64,000 nt of DNA from Clostridia bacterium (GTDB taxonomy: Bacteria > Bacillota > Peptococcia > DRI-13 > UBA5745). The position numbers and the translations under genes are program-made. Every line of letters starts with the position of its first letter. Within the stretch, counting starts at the first letter, position 1. Under the pieces are notes generated by a model. That model was not told where the DNA came from, made no database searches, and saw nothing but the letters and a program-made list of their open reading frames with translations. The DNA is taken from NCBI GenBank assembly GCA_018436095.1, contig JAHDMJ010000009.1:1-64000 (forward strand), read 5' to 3'. This document shows positions 1 through 7,534 of the stretch, piece after piece.

Positions 1-152
1 CAGACGCACCGGCACAGGGAATTGTAAACTAGCGCACCGGTGCTGGTCCAGACGCACCGGCACAGGGAATTGTAAACTAGCGCACCGGTGCTGGTCCAGA
101 CGCACCGGCACAGGGAATTGTAAACTAGCGCACCGGTGCTGGTCCAGACGCA
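1..152. repeat. 48-bp tandem repeat, three perfect copies
   Basis: Three identical 48-bp units lie head to tail at 1-48, 49-96 and 97-144, followed by an 8-bp start of a fourth. The array probably continues to the left of the window. Each unit contains the palindrome GCACCGGTGC and a second GCACCGG, so each can fold into a small hairpin. There are no spacers, so this is a minisatellite and not a CRISPR array. No reading frame is apparent. Confidence 0.93.
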
Positions 153-593
153 TAATAGCGGCACGGGCAGAGTATAATTACGGCAAAGGAAGCCGGCAAG
201 CTGTAATGCCATTTAGTTTAGGCGCAATCAAAAAACGGAAAAAGGCAGGGTAGTGATCCCTGGGGTAGATTCTGTTCAATTTTTTCGGTTGTATGCAGAT
301 GCTTGCCGCCATCTGTACAGTTTTTTCGTTTGTGGGTAAATTGCAGGGTTTGCCAGGAGCAAGTTTAGCCAATTTCAGGCCAAATCGGTGCAATTTTTTC
401 CTTTGTGCGCAGAAGCTGGAGCTGCATTTTACACACAAACGCAAATAATGCTCACCCCGCCGCCGCCAATTGAATACAAACGAAAATTCTGCACAGAAAA
501 CGGCCTCACTGCCATACCCCAGCTACTATCCCCTTCACTAACCCCGTAGATTTAACACCTTTGCTTAACTGACTTGCGGTAGGAGGATGAGCC
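153..593. other. Gene-free stretch, mostly a hairpin-type dispersed repeat
   Basis: I find no convincing gene here. The 88-codon reverse frame at 178-444 lies across the repeat element and has no ribosome binding site worth the name. The stretch holds the dispersed repeat described at 249-531 and the uppP ribosome binding site (AGGAGG at 581-586). Confidence 0.6.
249..531. repeat. Dispersed hairpin repeat element, copy A (motif order R R R F F)
   Basis: Imperfect outer inverted repeats (249-267 and 515-531, sharing CTGGGGTA/TACCCCAG) enclose five short motifs. Three read in reverse orientation at about 272-292, 315-335 and 387-407 (G-N-N-CAATTTTTTC-N-TTTGT type). Two read forward at about 433-456 and 474-496 (ACAAACG...GC-N-CA type). 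Order, spacing and much of the sequence match 60184-60468, so the two are copies of one element that have since diverged. The motif frame is shared with the arrays near 21 kb and 62.7 kb. Confidence 0.75.
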
Positions 594-1427
594 TTGATTG
601 AAATATTGAAATCCATCATATTTGGTATTGTCCAGGGTATTACGGAATGGCTGCCTATCAGCAGCACCGGCCATATGATTCTGCTGGATGAATTTTTGAC
701 CCTTAATTTCAGCAAAACTTTTCTTGACACTTTCCTGGTGGTAATCCAGTTAGGGTCTATCTTGGCAGTGGTAGTTTTGTATTTTCAGAGACTTTGGCCT
801 TTCGGCAGCCAAAAAAGCCCCCGGGAAAAACGGGAAACCTGGTCTCTCTGGTTCAGAATTCTGGTGGGGGTCATTCCTTTAGGAATAACCGGGATATTGT
901 TTGAAGAGCAAATTAATACCTATTTGTATAATAGCCGGGTAGTAGCTTTGGCTTTGATTATCTATGGCATCTTGTTTCTGATTCTGGAACGGGGCCGGCG
1001 GCGTCCCACTATCACTACTATGGATGAGCTGGGCTACCGGACGGCCTTGCTTATCGGTATGTTTCAAGTGCTGGCTTTAGTGCCCGGCACTTCCCGGTCC
1101 GGCGCCACCATACTGGGGGCTGTCTTTTTAGGTTGCAGCCGCACGGTGGCCTCGGAGTTTTCCTTCTTTTTGGCCCTGCCTGCTATGGCCGGCGCCAGCC
1201 TGCTGAAACTTTTAAAAACGGGTTTGAGTTTTGGCTTTTTGGAATGGATGGTGCTGCTTACTGGCAGCTTGGTGGCTTTTTTAGTATCTCTGGTAGCCAT
1301 TAAATTCCTGCTGTCTTATATCCGCCGCCATGACTTTAAGGCTTTCGGCTATTACCGGATTGTTTTGGGTATTATTGTACTTCTCTACTTTCAGCTAACG
1401 GGCAATGTGCTGAATCAGGGTTTTTAA
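594..1427 (+). CDS. uppP: Undecaprenyl-diphosphatase (UppP/BacA)
   Basis: Integral membrane phosphatase that converts undecaprenyl diphosphate to the monophosphate, recycling the lipid carrier for peptidoglycan and wall polymer synthesis; this family can confer bacitracin tolerance. At 277 residues it has the normal family length. Two signature motifs are visible: EWLPISSTGH at residues 18-27 and PGTSRSG at 164-170. Several hydrophobic helices run throughout. The start is TTG at 594 with AGGAGG at 581-586. It is a single-gene unit closed by a strong terminator at 1439-1491. Confidence 0.96.
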   Translation: MIEILKSIIFGIVQGITEWLPISSTGHMILLDEFLTLNFSKTFLDTFLVVIQLGSILAVVVLYFQRLWPFGSQKSPREKRETWSLWFRILVGVIPLGITGILFEEQINTYLYNSRVVALALIIYGILFLILERGRRRPTITTMDELGYRTALLIGMFQVLALVPGTSRSGATILGAVFLGCSRTVASEFSFFLALPAMAGASLLKLLKTGLSFGFLEWMVLLTGSLVAFLVSLVAIKFLLSYIRRHDFKAFGYYRIVLGIIVLLYFQLTGNVLNQGF

Positions 1428-1438
1428 AAAGTAAGATC

Positions 1439-1491
1439 AGGGCGTGTCGCAAAACGTTAATTGTAAACGTTAGGCGATGCGCCCTTTTTTA
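1439..1491 (+). terminator. Rho-independent terminator after uppP
   Basis: A 12-bp stem pairs AGGGCGTGTCGC with GCGATGCGCCCT (two G-U pairs), has an inner AACGTT pairing, and is followed by a run of six T. It starts 12 bases after the uppP stop codon. Confidence 0.88.
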
Positions 1492-1557
1492 TTTTGTTTT
1501 AACAAGAAAACATCTTAAATATGGGGCTGCATTGCCGTTTGGCCCTAATCCGGGTAC

Positions 1558-1593
1558 AAAAAAAGACGGCTTCATACTGATATGCCGTCTTTT
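1558..1593 (-). terminator. Terminator downstream of purC (bidirectional)
   Basis: AAAAGACGGC (1561-1570) pairs with GCCGTCTTTT (1584-1593). On the minus strand the stem is followed by a T run (A run at 1558-1564 on plus), as expected for the end of the purC transcript. Confidence 0.85.
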
Positions 1594-1639
1594 GTGCTTT
1601 TTTTCGTTGCGGTTAATGCAACAGCCCCTGATCTTTTTA

Positions 1640-2317
1640 TTATCCGATGACTTTTGCCGAGAGGGTTAAGGGATCCAGCGCCTTACCTTCCTGGAAAACC
1701 CGCATGTTGCCGCCGGAAATCTCATCAATCAAGCAAACCTGGCCATTAACCCGGCCGAATTCCAGCTTGATGTCGTAAAGCTCCATGTCCAGTCTGGCCA
1801 GCTCATCCTTGATGATGCGGGCAATTTTTTTGGTCATGGCCGCAATTTCGTCATATTCGGCAGGGCTGAGGATATTAAGTGCAGCCAAGGCCTCCTGATT
1901 GATCAGCGGATCACCCCGGCCATCGTCTTTCAGCGTCATCTCCACATAATCGGGAAGAGCAGAGCCGGATTCAATGTAATCGCCATAACGCTTAATAAAG
2001 CTGCCCACCGCCCGAAAACGGCAGATGACCTCCAGTCCTTTGCCAAATATAGTGGCAGGAAGTACTGTCATCGTAGCTTTTTCCAGATCGGCGGCAATAA
2101 AGTGGGTCTTAATACCCTGGGCATTGATCAGTTTCATAAAATAAGCAGTCATACGGAGGCCGGCCTGTCCGGCGCCGGCAATGGACAAGCCTACGGTATT
2201 GGCGCCGGGATCAAATACACCGTTTTTCCCGGTTACATCATCTTTAAATTGCAGCAGATAATTGCCGTCCTCCAGTGCATAAACGTCTTTGGTCTTTCCT
2301 TTATAGGTCAGTTTCAT
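1640..2317 (-). CDS. purC: Phosphoribosylaminoimidazole-succinocarboxamide synthase
   Basis: SAICAR synthetase of de novo purine synthesis: ATP-dependent condensation of CAIR with aspartate in the cytosol. The 225 residues start with MKLTYKGKTKDVY, the family's ATP-binding N-terminus. They also contain FKDD followed by a K-N-G segment, GIKTHFI, the CRFRAVGSFIKRYG block and KLEFG ... DEIS near the C-terminus. It is slightly shorter than common PurC (about 235) and ends differently after DEIS (GGNMRVF), so it may belong to a divergent subgroup. No other pur gene is adjacent. A GGAAGGATG ribosome binding site lies about 8 bases before the ATG. Confidence 0.93.
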   Translation of the reverse strand: MKLTYKGKTKDVYALEDGNYLLQFKDDVTGKNGVFDPGANTVGLSIAGAGQAGLRMTAYFMKLINAQGIKTHFIAADLEKATMTVLPATIFGKGLEVICRFRAVGSFIKRYGDYIESGSALPDYVEMTLKDDGRGDPLINQEALAALNILSPAEYDEIAAMTKKIARIIKDELARLDMELYDIKLEFGRVNGQVCLIDEISGGNMRVFQEGKALDPLTLSAKVIG

Positions 2318-2356
2318 CTGAGATCATCCTTCCTCACAAAAATGCTCAATACAGCA

Positions 2357-2385
2357 ATTATACACTAAGTTACCATTAATGACAT
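2357..2385 (-). promoter_or_regulatory. Probable sigma-A promoter of purC
   Basis: On the minus strand a perfect TATAAT (plus 2357-2362) lies 17 bases downstream of ATGTCA (plus 2380-2385), about 40 bases ahead of the purC start. I see no purine riboswitch or clear PurBox nearby. Confidence 0.55.
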
Positions 2386-2419
2386 GATTCTAAAAAAGTA
2401 TACCTGATACCCATAAGTA

Positions 2420-2448
2420 AGAAAATTTTCCAGACTCGAAAATTTTCT
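2420..2448. promoter_or_regulatory. Interrupted palindrome, copy 1 (candidate operator)
   Basis: AGAAAATTTTC (2420-2430) and GAAAATTTTCT (2438-2448) are separated by 7 bases. Each arm contains the self-complementary GAAAATTTTC, so the site is a double palindrome. It lies directly upstream of a TATAAT at 2459-2464 that probably serves the thiamine-diphosphate enzyme. An almost identical element is found at 24960-24990 ahead of the sigma/macroglobulin operon. A shared regulator is a plausible reading; function is inferred. Confidence 0.55.
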
Positions 2449-2510
2449 ACTGAGGTGTTATAATGTTAAATAGTGGTGAACCAGCATAAAGAATGATGCG
2501 GAGGTGCAAA

Positions 2511-4235
2511 ATGAGAGGCGCAGATTTAATTGTAGAGCTTTTGATTCAGCATGGGGTAAAGCATATATTTGGTGTGCCCGGTGATACTTCTATGGCTTTC
2601 CATGATGCTTTGCGGCTGAGGCAAAAGGAGATTACCCATATTCTTTGCCGGGACGAGCGCCATGGGGCTTATGCCGCCGATGCTTATGCCAGGATGACCG
2701 GCCGGATTGGCGTAGTGGAAGTGCCCAGCGGCGGCGGAGCTTTGTATGTGGTGCCCGGTGTCAGCGAGGCTGATCTGTCGAATATTCCGTTGCTCTGTAT
2801 CGCCTCGGATATTACCATGTCCAGCGATGAGACCTATGCATTAACGGATTGTCATCAGGAAGCCCTTTTTGCAGCGGTGACCAAATGGAATACCAAGCTG
2901 CGCCTGCTATCAAAAATTCCCCAGATGATGCGCAAAGCCATCCGGGTAAGCACCTCCGGTTCCCCTGGCGCCGTAGCGCTGTCTTTCCCGGAAAATCTTT
3001 TGCGGGGAGAATACGACGGGAAACCCGAGGAGATTTACGGCAATCCCGGCCACGGACGCTTGGGCTATTTCCAAAATGATGCTGCCGACGAGGATGTGGA
3101 CCGGGCTATTGAGCTGATGAAACAAAGCAAGCGGCCGGTGGTGCTGGCCGGCGGCGGCGTTCATTTTTCCAAGGCCTATGACGAGCTGGTCCAGTTTGTG
3201 GAGAAATACAACATTCCCGTAGTCAGCTCCATCGACGGCAAAGGCAGTGTGGCAGAGACGAAGGATTATGCTTTGGGTACCATCGGGGCCAACGGCGGCT
3301 CTTTGGAGGCCAATGAAGTGATCAGCCAGGCTGACTTCATCTTCGTTTTAGGCTGTAAGCTGGATAACGTGACCACGGTAGGCAAGTCGATTTTTGCCGG
3401 CGGCGTCAAGATTCTGCAAGTGGATATCAACGAGCAGACCTTAGGCAATATTGCACCCATCAGCCAGGGTATCATGTGTGATATCCGTCATCTTTTAGTC
3501 AAGCTAAACAAGAAAGATTGCGGCATTGACCAAGAGGCCGCGGCAGCCTGGCAAAAGCTCTGGTCCGCCAAAAGGCAGGAAAAAATGGACCGCATTGCGG
3601 CAGATTACAATAAAGCCTCAGATTACGTAGTCGCCGCCAAGGTTTTCGGAGCTGTTGAGAAGTATACGGATGGTGAGGCTATATTTACCGGTGACGCCGG
3701 CACGCCCACGCCTTATATCGCTTCCTATATCAAAATGAAGCAGACCGGTAAGCATACGGTGATTCCCCGGGCTCACGGCGCTTTAGGCTATGCTATGGGA
3801 GCAGCCATAGGCGCCCAGGTGGCCAGGCCTCAATCCCGGGTAGTCAGTTTCTTTGGGGATGCCAGTTTTGCCATGACCATGGGAGAGCTGGAGACGGCAA
3901 AGCGCTTGAATCTGCCTATCGTATTTGTCAATTTCCAAAACAATAGCTATGGCTGGATCAAGACCATTCAGCATCTGTATTATGACCAGCAGTATTTCGG
4001 TGTGGACTTTTCGCCTATCGATACCGTCATGGTGTCTCAAGGCTTTGGTATAAAAGCGAAGAATGTAACAAAAAATGAGGATGTAGAAAGCGCCGTTCAG
4101 TGGGCTCTATCCTTGCAGGAGCCGGTGCTGCTGAACTTTGTTATTGAACCGCCGGATGCCTTTGTGCCGCCGGTGCAGCAATGGGAAGTGGATGCCAGGA
4201 AGGAGCCGGCAGACAGAAAGAAGCTTGTTTATTAA
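2511..4235 (+). CDS. Thiamine-diphosphate-dependent enzyme, acetolactate synthase-like
   Basis: Three-domain ThDP enzyme of the acetolactate synthase / benzoylformate decarboxylase superfamily, 574 residues from the chosen start. The N-terminal pyrimidine-binding domain has the catalytic Glu in CRDERHGAYAADAYAR (about residue 49). A central Rossmann-like domain follows. The C-terminal ThDP domain has the GD...NN motif (GDASFAMTMGELE ... FQNNSYGW, about 448-477). ATG at 2511 is preferred over 2493 because GGAGGTG (2500-2506) is correctly spaced to it. No ilvN, ilvC or other branched-chain gene is adjacent, so I do not call it ilvB; a role in catabolic decarboxylation or ligation is equally possible. 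It stands alone, after a candidate operator and a TATAAT at 2459-2464. Confidence 0.85.
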   Translation: MRGADLIVELLIQHGVKHIFGVPGDTSMAFHDALRLRQKEITHILCRDERHGAYAADAYARMTGRIGVVEVPSGGGALYVVPGVSEADLSNIPLLCIASDITMSSDETYALTDCHQEALFAAVTKWNTKLRLLSKIPQMMRKAIRVSTSGSPGAVALSFPENLLRGEYDGKPEEIYGNPGHGRLGYFQNDAADEDVDRAIELMKQSKRPVVLAGGGVHFSKAYDELVQFVEKYNIPVVSSIDGKGSVAETKDYALGTIGANGGSLEANEVISQADFIFVLGCKLDNVTTVGKSIFAGGVKILQVDINEQTLGNIAPISQGIMCDIRHLLVKLNKKDCGIDQEAAAAWQKLWSAKRQEKMDRIAADYNKASDYVVAAKVFGAVEKYTDGEAIFTGDAGTPTPYIASYIKMKQTGKHTVIPRAHGALGYAMGAAIGAQVARPQSRVVSFFGDASFAMTMGELETAKRLNLPIVFVNFQNNSYGWIKTIQHLYYDQQYFGVDFSPIDTVMVSQGFGIKAKNVTKNEDVESAVQWALSLQEPVLLNFVIEPPDAFVPPVQQWEVDARKEPADRKKLVY

Positions 4236-4273
4236 TAAAACCCCATTATTCCTTATATCTTGTGGGGCTTTGC

Positions 4274-4303
4274 TTGACAACGGGCTGCCGTCACTGCTAA
4301 AAT
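4274..4303 (+). promoter_or_regulatory. Sigma-A promoter of tyrS
   Basis: TTGACA (4274-4279), an 18-bp spacer and TAAAAT (4298-4303) lie about 90 bases before the tyrS start. The leader shows no T-box signature, which is unusual for a Bacillota aminoacyl-tRNA synthetase gene. Confidence 0.72.
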
Positions 4304-4390
4304 GACATTCATTGAGATTGAATCCGTAAACGCATTTATGCAGTGGATAAGCAGCTGCTTTTCTGCGCAAGCGGTTAATTGGAGGTAAGG

Positions 4391-5563
4391 ATGAACGCAG
4401 AACAAGTATGGGAAATCCTGAAAAGGGATAGTACCGGCATATATTCCGAGGAGGGTTTTAAAGAGAAGCTTTTCTCCGGCAAACCCATGAAGATTAAGCT
4501 GGGGGCAGACCCCAGCCGGCCGGACCTGCATTTGGGCCATTCCGTGGTATTAAGGAAATTAAAGCTTTTGCAGGATCTGGGCCACGAGATCATTTTTATC
4601 ATCGGTGATTTTACCGGTATGGTAGGCGATCCTTCAGGCAAGACAAAAACCAGGCCGCCCCTGACTTTTGAGGAAACCCGGCAAAACGGCCAGTCTTATT
4701 TAGAACAGGTCACAAAGATTCTCGACCGGGAAAAAACAAAAATCTGTTATAATTCCGAATGGCTGTCGGAAATGAATTTTGCCGACGTCTTACGGCTTTG
4801 CGGCAAATACACAGTGGCCAGGATTTTGGAAAGGGACGACTTCACCAAAAGGCTCCAGGAAAACCGGCCCATCGGCATGCATGAGCTGCTGTATCCTTTG
4901 ATGCAGGGCTATGATTCTGTAGCTTTAGCCTGCGATGTGGAGGTAGGTGGGACGGATCAGACCTTCAACCTTCTGGTAGGCCGGGAGCTGATGCGGGATT
5001 ACGATTTGCCGGCTCAGGAGGTAATCACCTTCCCCCTTTTGCCGGGCCTTGACGGCGTGGAGAAAATGTCAAAATCCCTGGACAACTATATTGGCATCAG
5101 CGAACCGCCGGAAGTGATTTTTGAAAAATGCATGAAGGTACCGGATAACCTTTTGGCCGATTATTTCCGGTTGACTACGGATCTGGATTTTGATCAGGTC
5201 ACCTCCTTGCTGGAAAAAGATATCCGGGAAGCCCATTTCCTTTACGCTGAGACTATCGTTACCATGTATTATAGCGGCGATGAAGCGGCGGAAGCCAAAA
5301 AGCGTTATATGACAGTGGCGGCCGGCGCAGCCCCCGAAAATATGCCGGAGTATAAGCTGGCGCAGGAAACCTATCCTTTGTGGAAGCTGGTGACCCTTAC
5401 CGGCCTGGCCGCCAGCAGCAGCGAAGCCCGCCGCCTGATCAGCCAGGGAGGCATAGCCCTTGACGGCGTGGTCTGCAAGGACCCGCTGCTGGAAATAGCA
5501 GGCGAAGGGGAGAAGCTGCTGAAGCGGGGTAAATCCAACTTTGCCAAGGCGGTTTTCCAATAA
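4391..5563 (+). CDS. tyrS: Tyrosyl-tRNA synthetase
   Basis: Class I aminoacyl-tRNA synthetase charging tRNA-Tyr; 390 residues. The HIGH motif appears as HLGH (residues 47-50), followed by the IGDFTGMVGDPSGK segment typical of TyrRS. GGTDQTFN and the KMSKS motif (EKMSKSLDN, about 226) complete the catalytic core, and a C-terminal S4-like RNA-binding domain is present (SSEARRLISQGGIALDG). ATG at 4391 is chosen because GGAGG at 4381-4385 precedes it. Its own promoter and terminator make it monocistronic. Confidence 0.96.
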   Translation: MNAEQVWEILKRDSTGIYSEEGFKEKLFSGKPMKIKLGADPSRPDLHLGHSVVLRKLKLLQDLGHEIIFIIGDFTGMVGDPSGKTKTRPPLTFEETRQNGQSYLEQVTKILDREKTKICYNSEWLSEMNFADVLRLCGKYTVARILERDDFTKRLQENRPIGMHELLYPLMQGYDSVALACDVEVGGTDQTFNLLVGRELMRDYDLPAQEVITFPLLPGLDGVEKMSKSLDNYIGISEPPEVIFEKCMKVPDNLLADYFRLTTDLDFDQVTSLLEKDIREAHFLYAETIVTMYYSGDEAAEAKKRYMTVAAGAAPENMPEYKLAQETYPLWKLVTLTGLAASSSEARRLISQGGIALDGVVCKDPLLEIAGEGEKLLKRGKSNFAKAVFQ

Positions 5564-5598
5564 GGCTGCAATAGCAAAATAACAACAGCAAATAGAAA

Positions 5599-5663
5599 GC
5601 ACCGCCTGACGGTAAGAAGTTCATTTCGTAAGAAGCAAACTTCAACTGGGGCGGTGTTTTTTT
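5599..5663 (+). terminator. Terminator after tyrS
   Basis: CACCGCC (5600-5606) pairs with GGCGGTG (5650-5656), an inner GAAGTT/AACTTC pairing extends the structure, and seven T follow at 5657-5663. Confidence 0.87.
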
Positions 5664-5686
5664 ATTGTTTTCGTATATAAAAATAT

Positions 5687-5715
5687 TTGCATATGCAAAA
5701 GTATTGTGATAATAT
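5687..5715 (+). promoter_or_regulatory. Probable promoter of the HD protein gene
   Basis: TTGCAT (5687-5692), 17-bp spacer, TAATAT (5710-5715). The -35 hexamer lies inside a perfect 14-bp palindrome, TTTGCATATGCAAA (5686-5699), which could be an operator. Confidence 0.5.
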
Positions 5716-5783
5716 CTTCAAAGAAATAGGCAATGAGAACAGGCAATTAGAGAATATACAAAGAAGATTGAAGGGTAGCCGGT

Positions 5784-7091
5784 ATGATTTTTCGGATGGA
5801 CCAATTGTTATCAAGCCTTTCTATGGGTTTAGACGCCGTAGAAGGGGAGCTTTTAGGAGCCACCACCAATCATGGCAAACGTATTTCTATTTTAGCGATT
5901 ATGATGGGCCGGCATTTGGGGTGGAATGACGATGACCTTATTGGCGTGGCAGGCTGTGCTTTGATGCATGATAATGCTCTTACGGAATATATTCTTTCCG
6001 AAAGACCGGAAGGCGCCCATGCTATGGATCACGGAGCCCATTGTTTAATAGGGGAAGAGAATGTTCTGTACTTTCCTTTCCCGTCAGACGTCAGGGGATT
6101 TGTTAAATATCATCACGAATATATGGATAAATCAGGCCCTTTCAAGATGGATGCGGCAAAAACCCCATTAGGGGCTCAGATTATTGCCGCCGCCGATGAT
6201 GTGGATGCCCGCTATCATTTGCAGCAGTTATCTCCGGCATCCCTCCCCGATTTGCGCAGCTTCATCAGCAGCAAAAGAGGCAGCTACTATACCTGCCTTG
6301 CCGCCGATGCTTTGTTGGCCGTCCTTGATGAGGATTTGCTGTTGTCTTTGCGGGATAAGCAGGTGGATAATACCTTTGGGCAAAAGATGCCCAAATGGGT
6401 CGTAAATATGCCTGCCGTGGACTTAATGAATATTGCCAAGGTGGTTGCCAGCATTACCGACTATAAATCGCAATATACCGCCAGGCACTCCCTGCAGATT
6501 GCTTACCGGGCCTATTGGATGGGCCTTTATTATGGCTTTTCCCGGGAGCAGTGCGCTAAAATCTATTTGGCCGCTTCCTTTCATGATATCGGCAAACTGC
6601 TTATTCCTGCGGCAATACTCGAAAAGCCCGGAAAGCTGACGGAGGAGGAGTTCGCCATAATTCAAAAGCATGCCTTTTGGAGCTATGCCATGCTTAAAGA
6701 TATAGAGGGCTTTGAGGAAATTTGCCGCTGGGCCGTTACCCATCACCGCAAGCTAAATGGCAAGGGTTATCCCCAGTTGCCCCAGTGCTATTTGGATATG
6801 GATTTTACCAGCAGGCTGATTGCTTGCATTGATATTTACCAGGCCTTGCGGGAAACCCGGCCTTATCACCGGGGCAGGAGCCATGAGGAAACAATAAGGA
6901 TTATGGGGTGGATGGCCAGCCATGGTGAAATCGATAGTCAAATTACAGAGGATATTGACCGTGTGATGGTTTTATTTAAAGACAGTCAAATGCCGGGGCC
7001 TGAGGAAGCAGATGCGCACTTTGGGCTGTCAAGCCAGTCAGCCGGGAAATTACCCTATCCAGGAATGGCTTTTCGGCCAGCCGGAAGTTGA
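5784..7091 (+). CDS. HD-GYP-like domain protein
   Basis: Soluble 435-residue protein with two HD-type halves. The C-terminal half is HD-GYP-like: SFHDIGKLLIP at about residue 265, then a THHRKLNGKGYPQ segment at about 322 that corresponds to the HH and GYP motifs. HD-GYP proteins usually hydrolyse cyclic di-GMP. The N-terminal half has ALMHDNAL and KYHHEYMDKSGPF, which look like a degenerate second HD domain. There is no sensor, receiver or membrane domain. ATG 5784 is used because an in-frame stop lies just upstream; the ribosome binding site (AAGGG) is weak, and ATG 5796 is an alternative. It is monocistronic as far as can be seen. Confidence 0.8.
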   Translation: MIFRMDQLLSSLSMGLDAVEGELLGATTNHGKRISILAIMMGRHLGWNDDDLIGVAGCALMHDNALTEYILSERPEGAHAMDHGAHCLIGEENVLYFPFPSDVRGFVKYHHEYMDKSGPFKMDAAKTPLGAQIIAAADDVDARYHLQQLSPASLPDLRSFISSKRGSYYTCLAADALLAVLDEDLLLSLRDKQVDNTFGQKMPKWVVNMPAVDLMNIAKVVASITDYKSQYTARHSLQIAYRAYWMGLYYGFSREQCAKIYLAASFHDIGKLLIPAAILEKPGKLTEEEFAIIQKHAFWSYAMLKDIEGFEEICRWAVTHHRKLNGKGYPQLPQCYLDMDFTSRLIACIDIYQALRETRPYHRGRSHEETIRIMGWMASHGEIDSQITEDIDRVMVLFKDSQMPGPEEADAHFGLSSQSAGKLPYPGMAFRPAGS

Positions 7092-7318
7092 GCCGGCGGC
7101 GGCAAATTGGGACGGGGCCGGTCTGGGCCGAGGCTTATTGCTCGACTGTTTGCTTAAGCTAATTGCTTAATTGCAGGCTTGTTACTCAGTTTGTTTGGAT
7201 AAGGGGGCTTCCGTCAGAGTACAAACTTGCAAGTTTGCACAAAGGAGGCTGTGCCGGGCTTCCCCTTCCCAAGTTGGATTTGGATATGAACCTATTCTAC
7301 GTATCCGGGCAAAAGAAA
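7092..7318. repeat. Intergenic stretch with a solitary copy of the dispersed motif
   Basis: The segment 7211-7232 is the reverse complement of 21079-21100 over 22 bases, and 7221-7241 carries ACAAACTTGCAAGTTTGCAC, a nearly perfect palindromic form of the forward motif. A weaker reverse-orientation relative is seen at 7171-7186. No gene is visible between the HD gene and the tRNA terminator. Confidence 0.6.
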
Positions 7319-7342
7319 AGCGCCAGAATTTAATCTGGCGCT
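7305..7342 (-). terminator. Terminator after tRNA-Glu
   Basis: AGCGCCAGA and TCTGGCGCT (7319-7342) form a perfect 9-bp stem with a 6-base loop. On the minus strand it is followed by a T-rich run (plus 7305-7318), just downstream of the tRNA. Confidence 0.82.
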
Positions 7343-7352
7343 GGATTTGTTA

Positions 7353-7427
7353 TGGTGACCCGTAGGGGAATCGAACCCCTGTTTTCGCCGTGAGAGGGCG
7401 ATGTCTTAACCGCTTGACCAACGGGCC
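7353..7427 (-). tRNA. tRNA-Glu (anticodon CTC)
   Basis: The reverse strand folds into a complete cloverleaf of 75 nt including an encoded CCA end. The acceptor stem is GGCCCGT with ACGGGTC, the anticodon stem TCGCC with GGCGA, and the loop CTCTCAC gives anticodon CTC, reading GAG. The T-arm GGTTCGATTCC is present. Confidence 0.93.
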
Positions 7428-7534
7428 GCTATGGCTGATTCGTGCGTTCAGCAGTAGTTATTATATAATGAGATTTAAGGTTTGTCAATTATGAATTATT
7501 TAGTTTAGTTTAATGGTGTTGTTAATTGTCTAAT

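Noticed and set aside
1-152. CRISPR-like array
   Set aside because: The 48-bp units are contiguous without spacers and no cas gene is in the window.
178-444. 88-codon reverse reading frame
   Set aside because: It lies across a non-coding repeat that recurs at 60.2 kb, where the frame is not kept, and has no convincing ribosome binding site.
4304-4390. T-box riboswitch before tyrS
   Set aside because: No T-box sequence, specifier loop or antiterminator pair is visible in the 90-base leader.
5687-5929. 80-codon frame overlapping the HD gene start
   Set aside because: Overlaps the HD protein in another frame, and its Arg-rich C-terminus reads as an out-of-frame translation.
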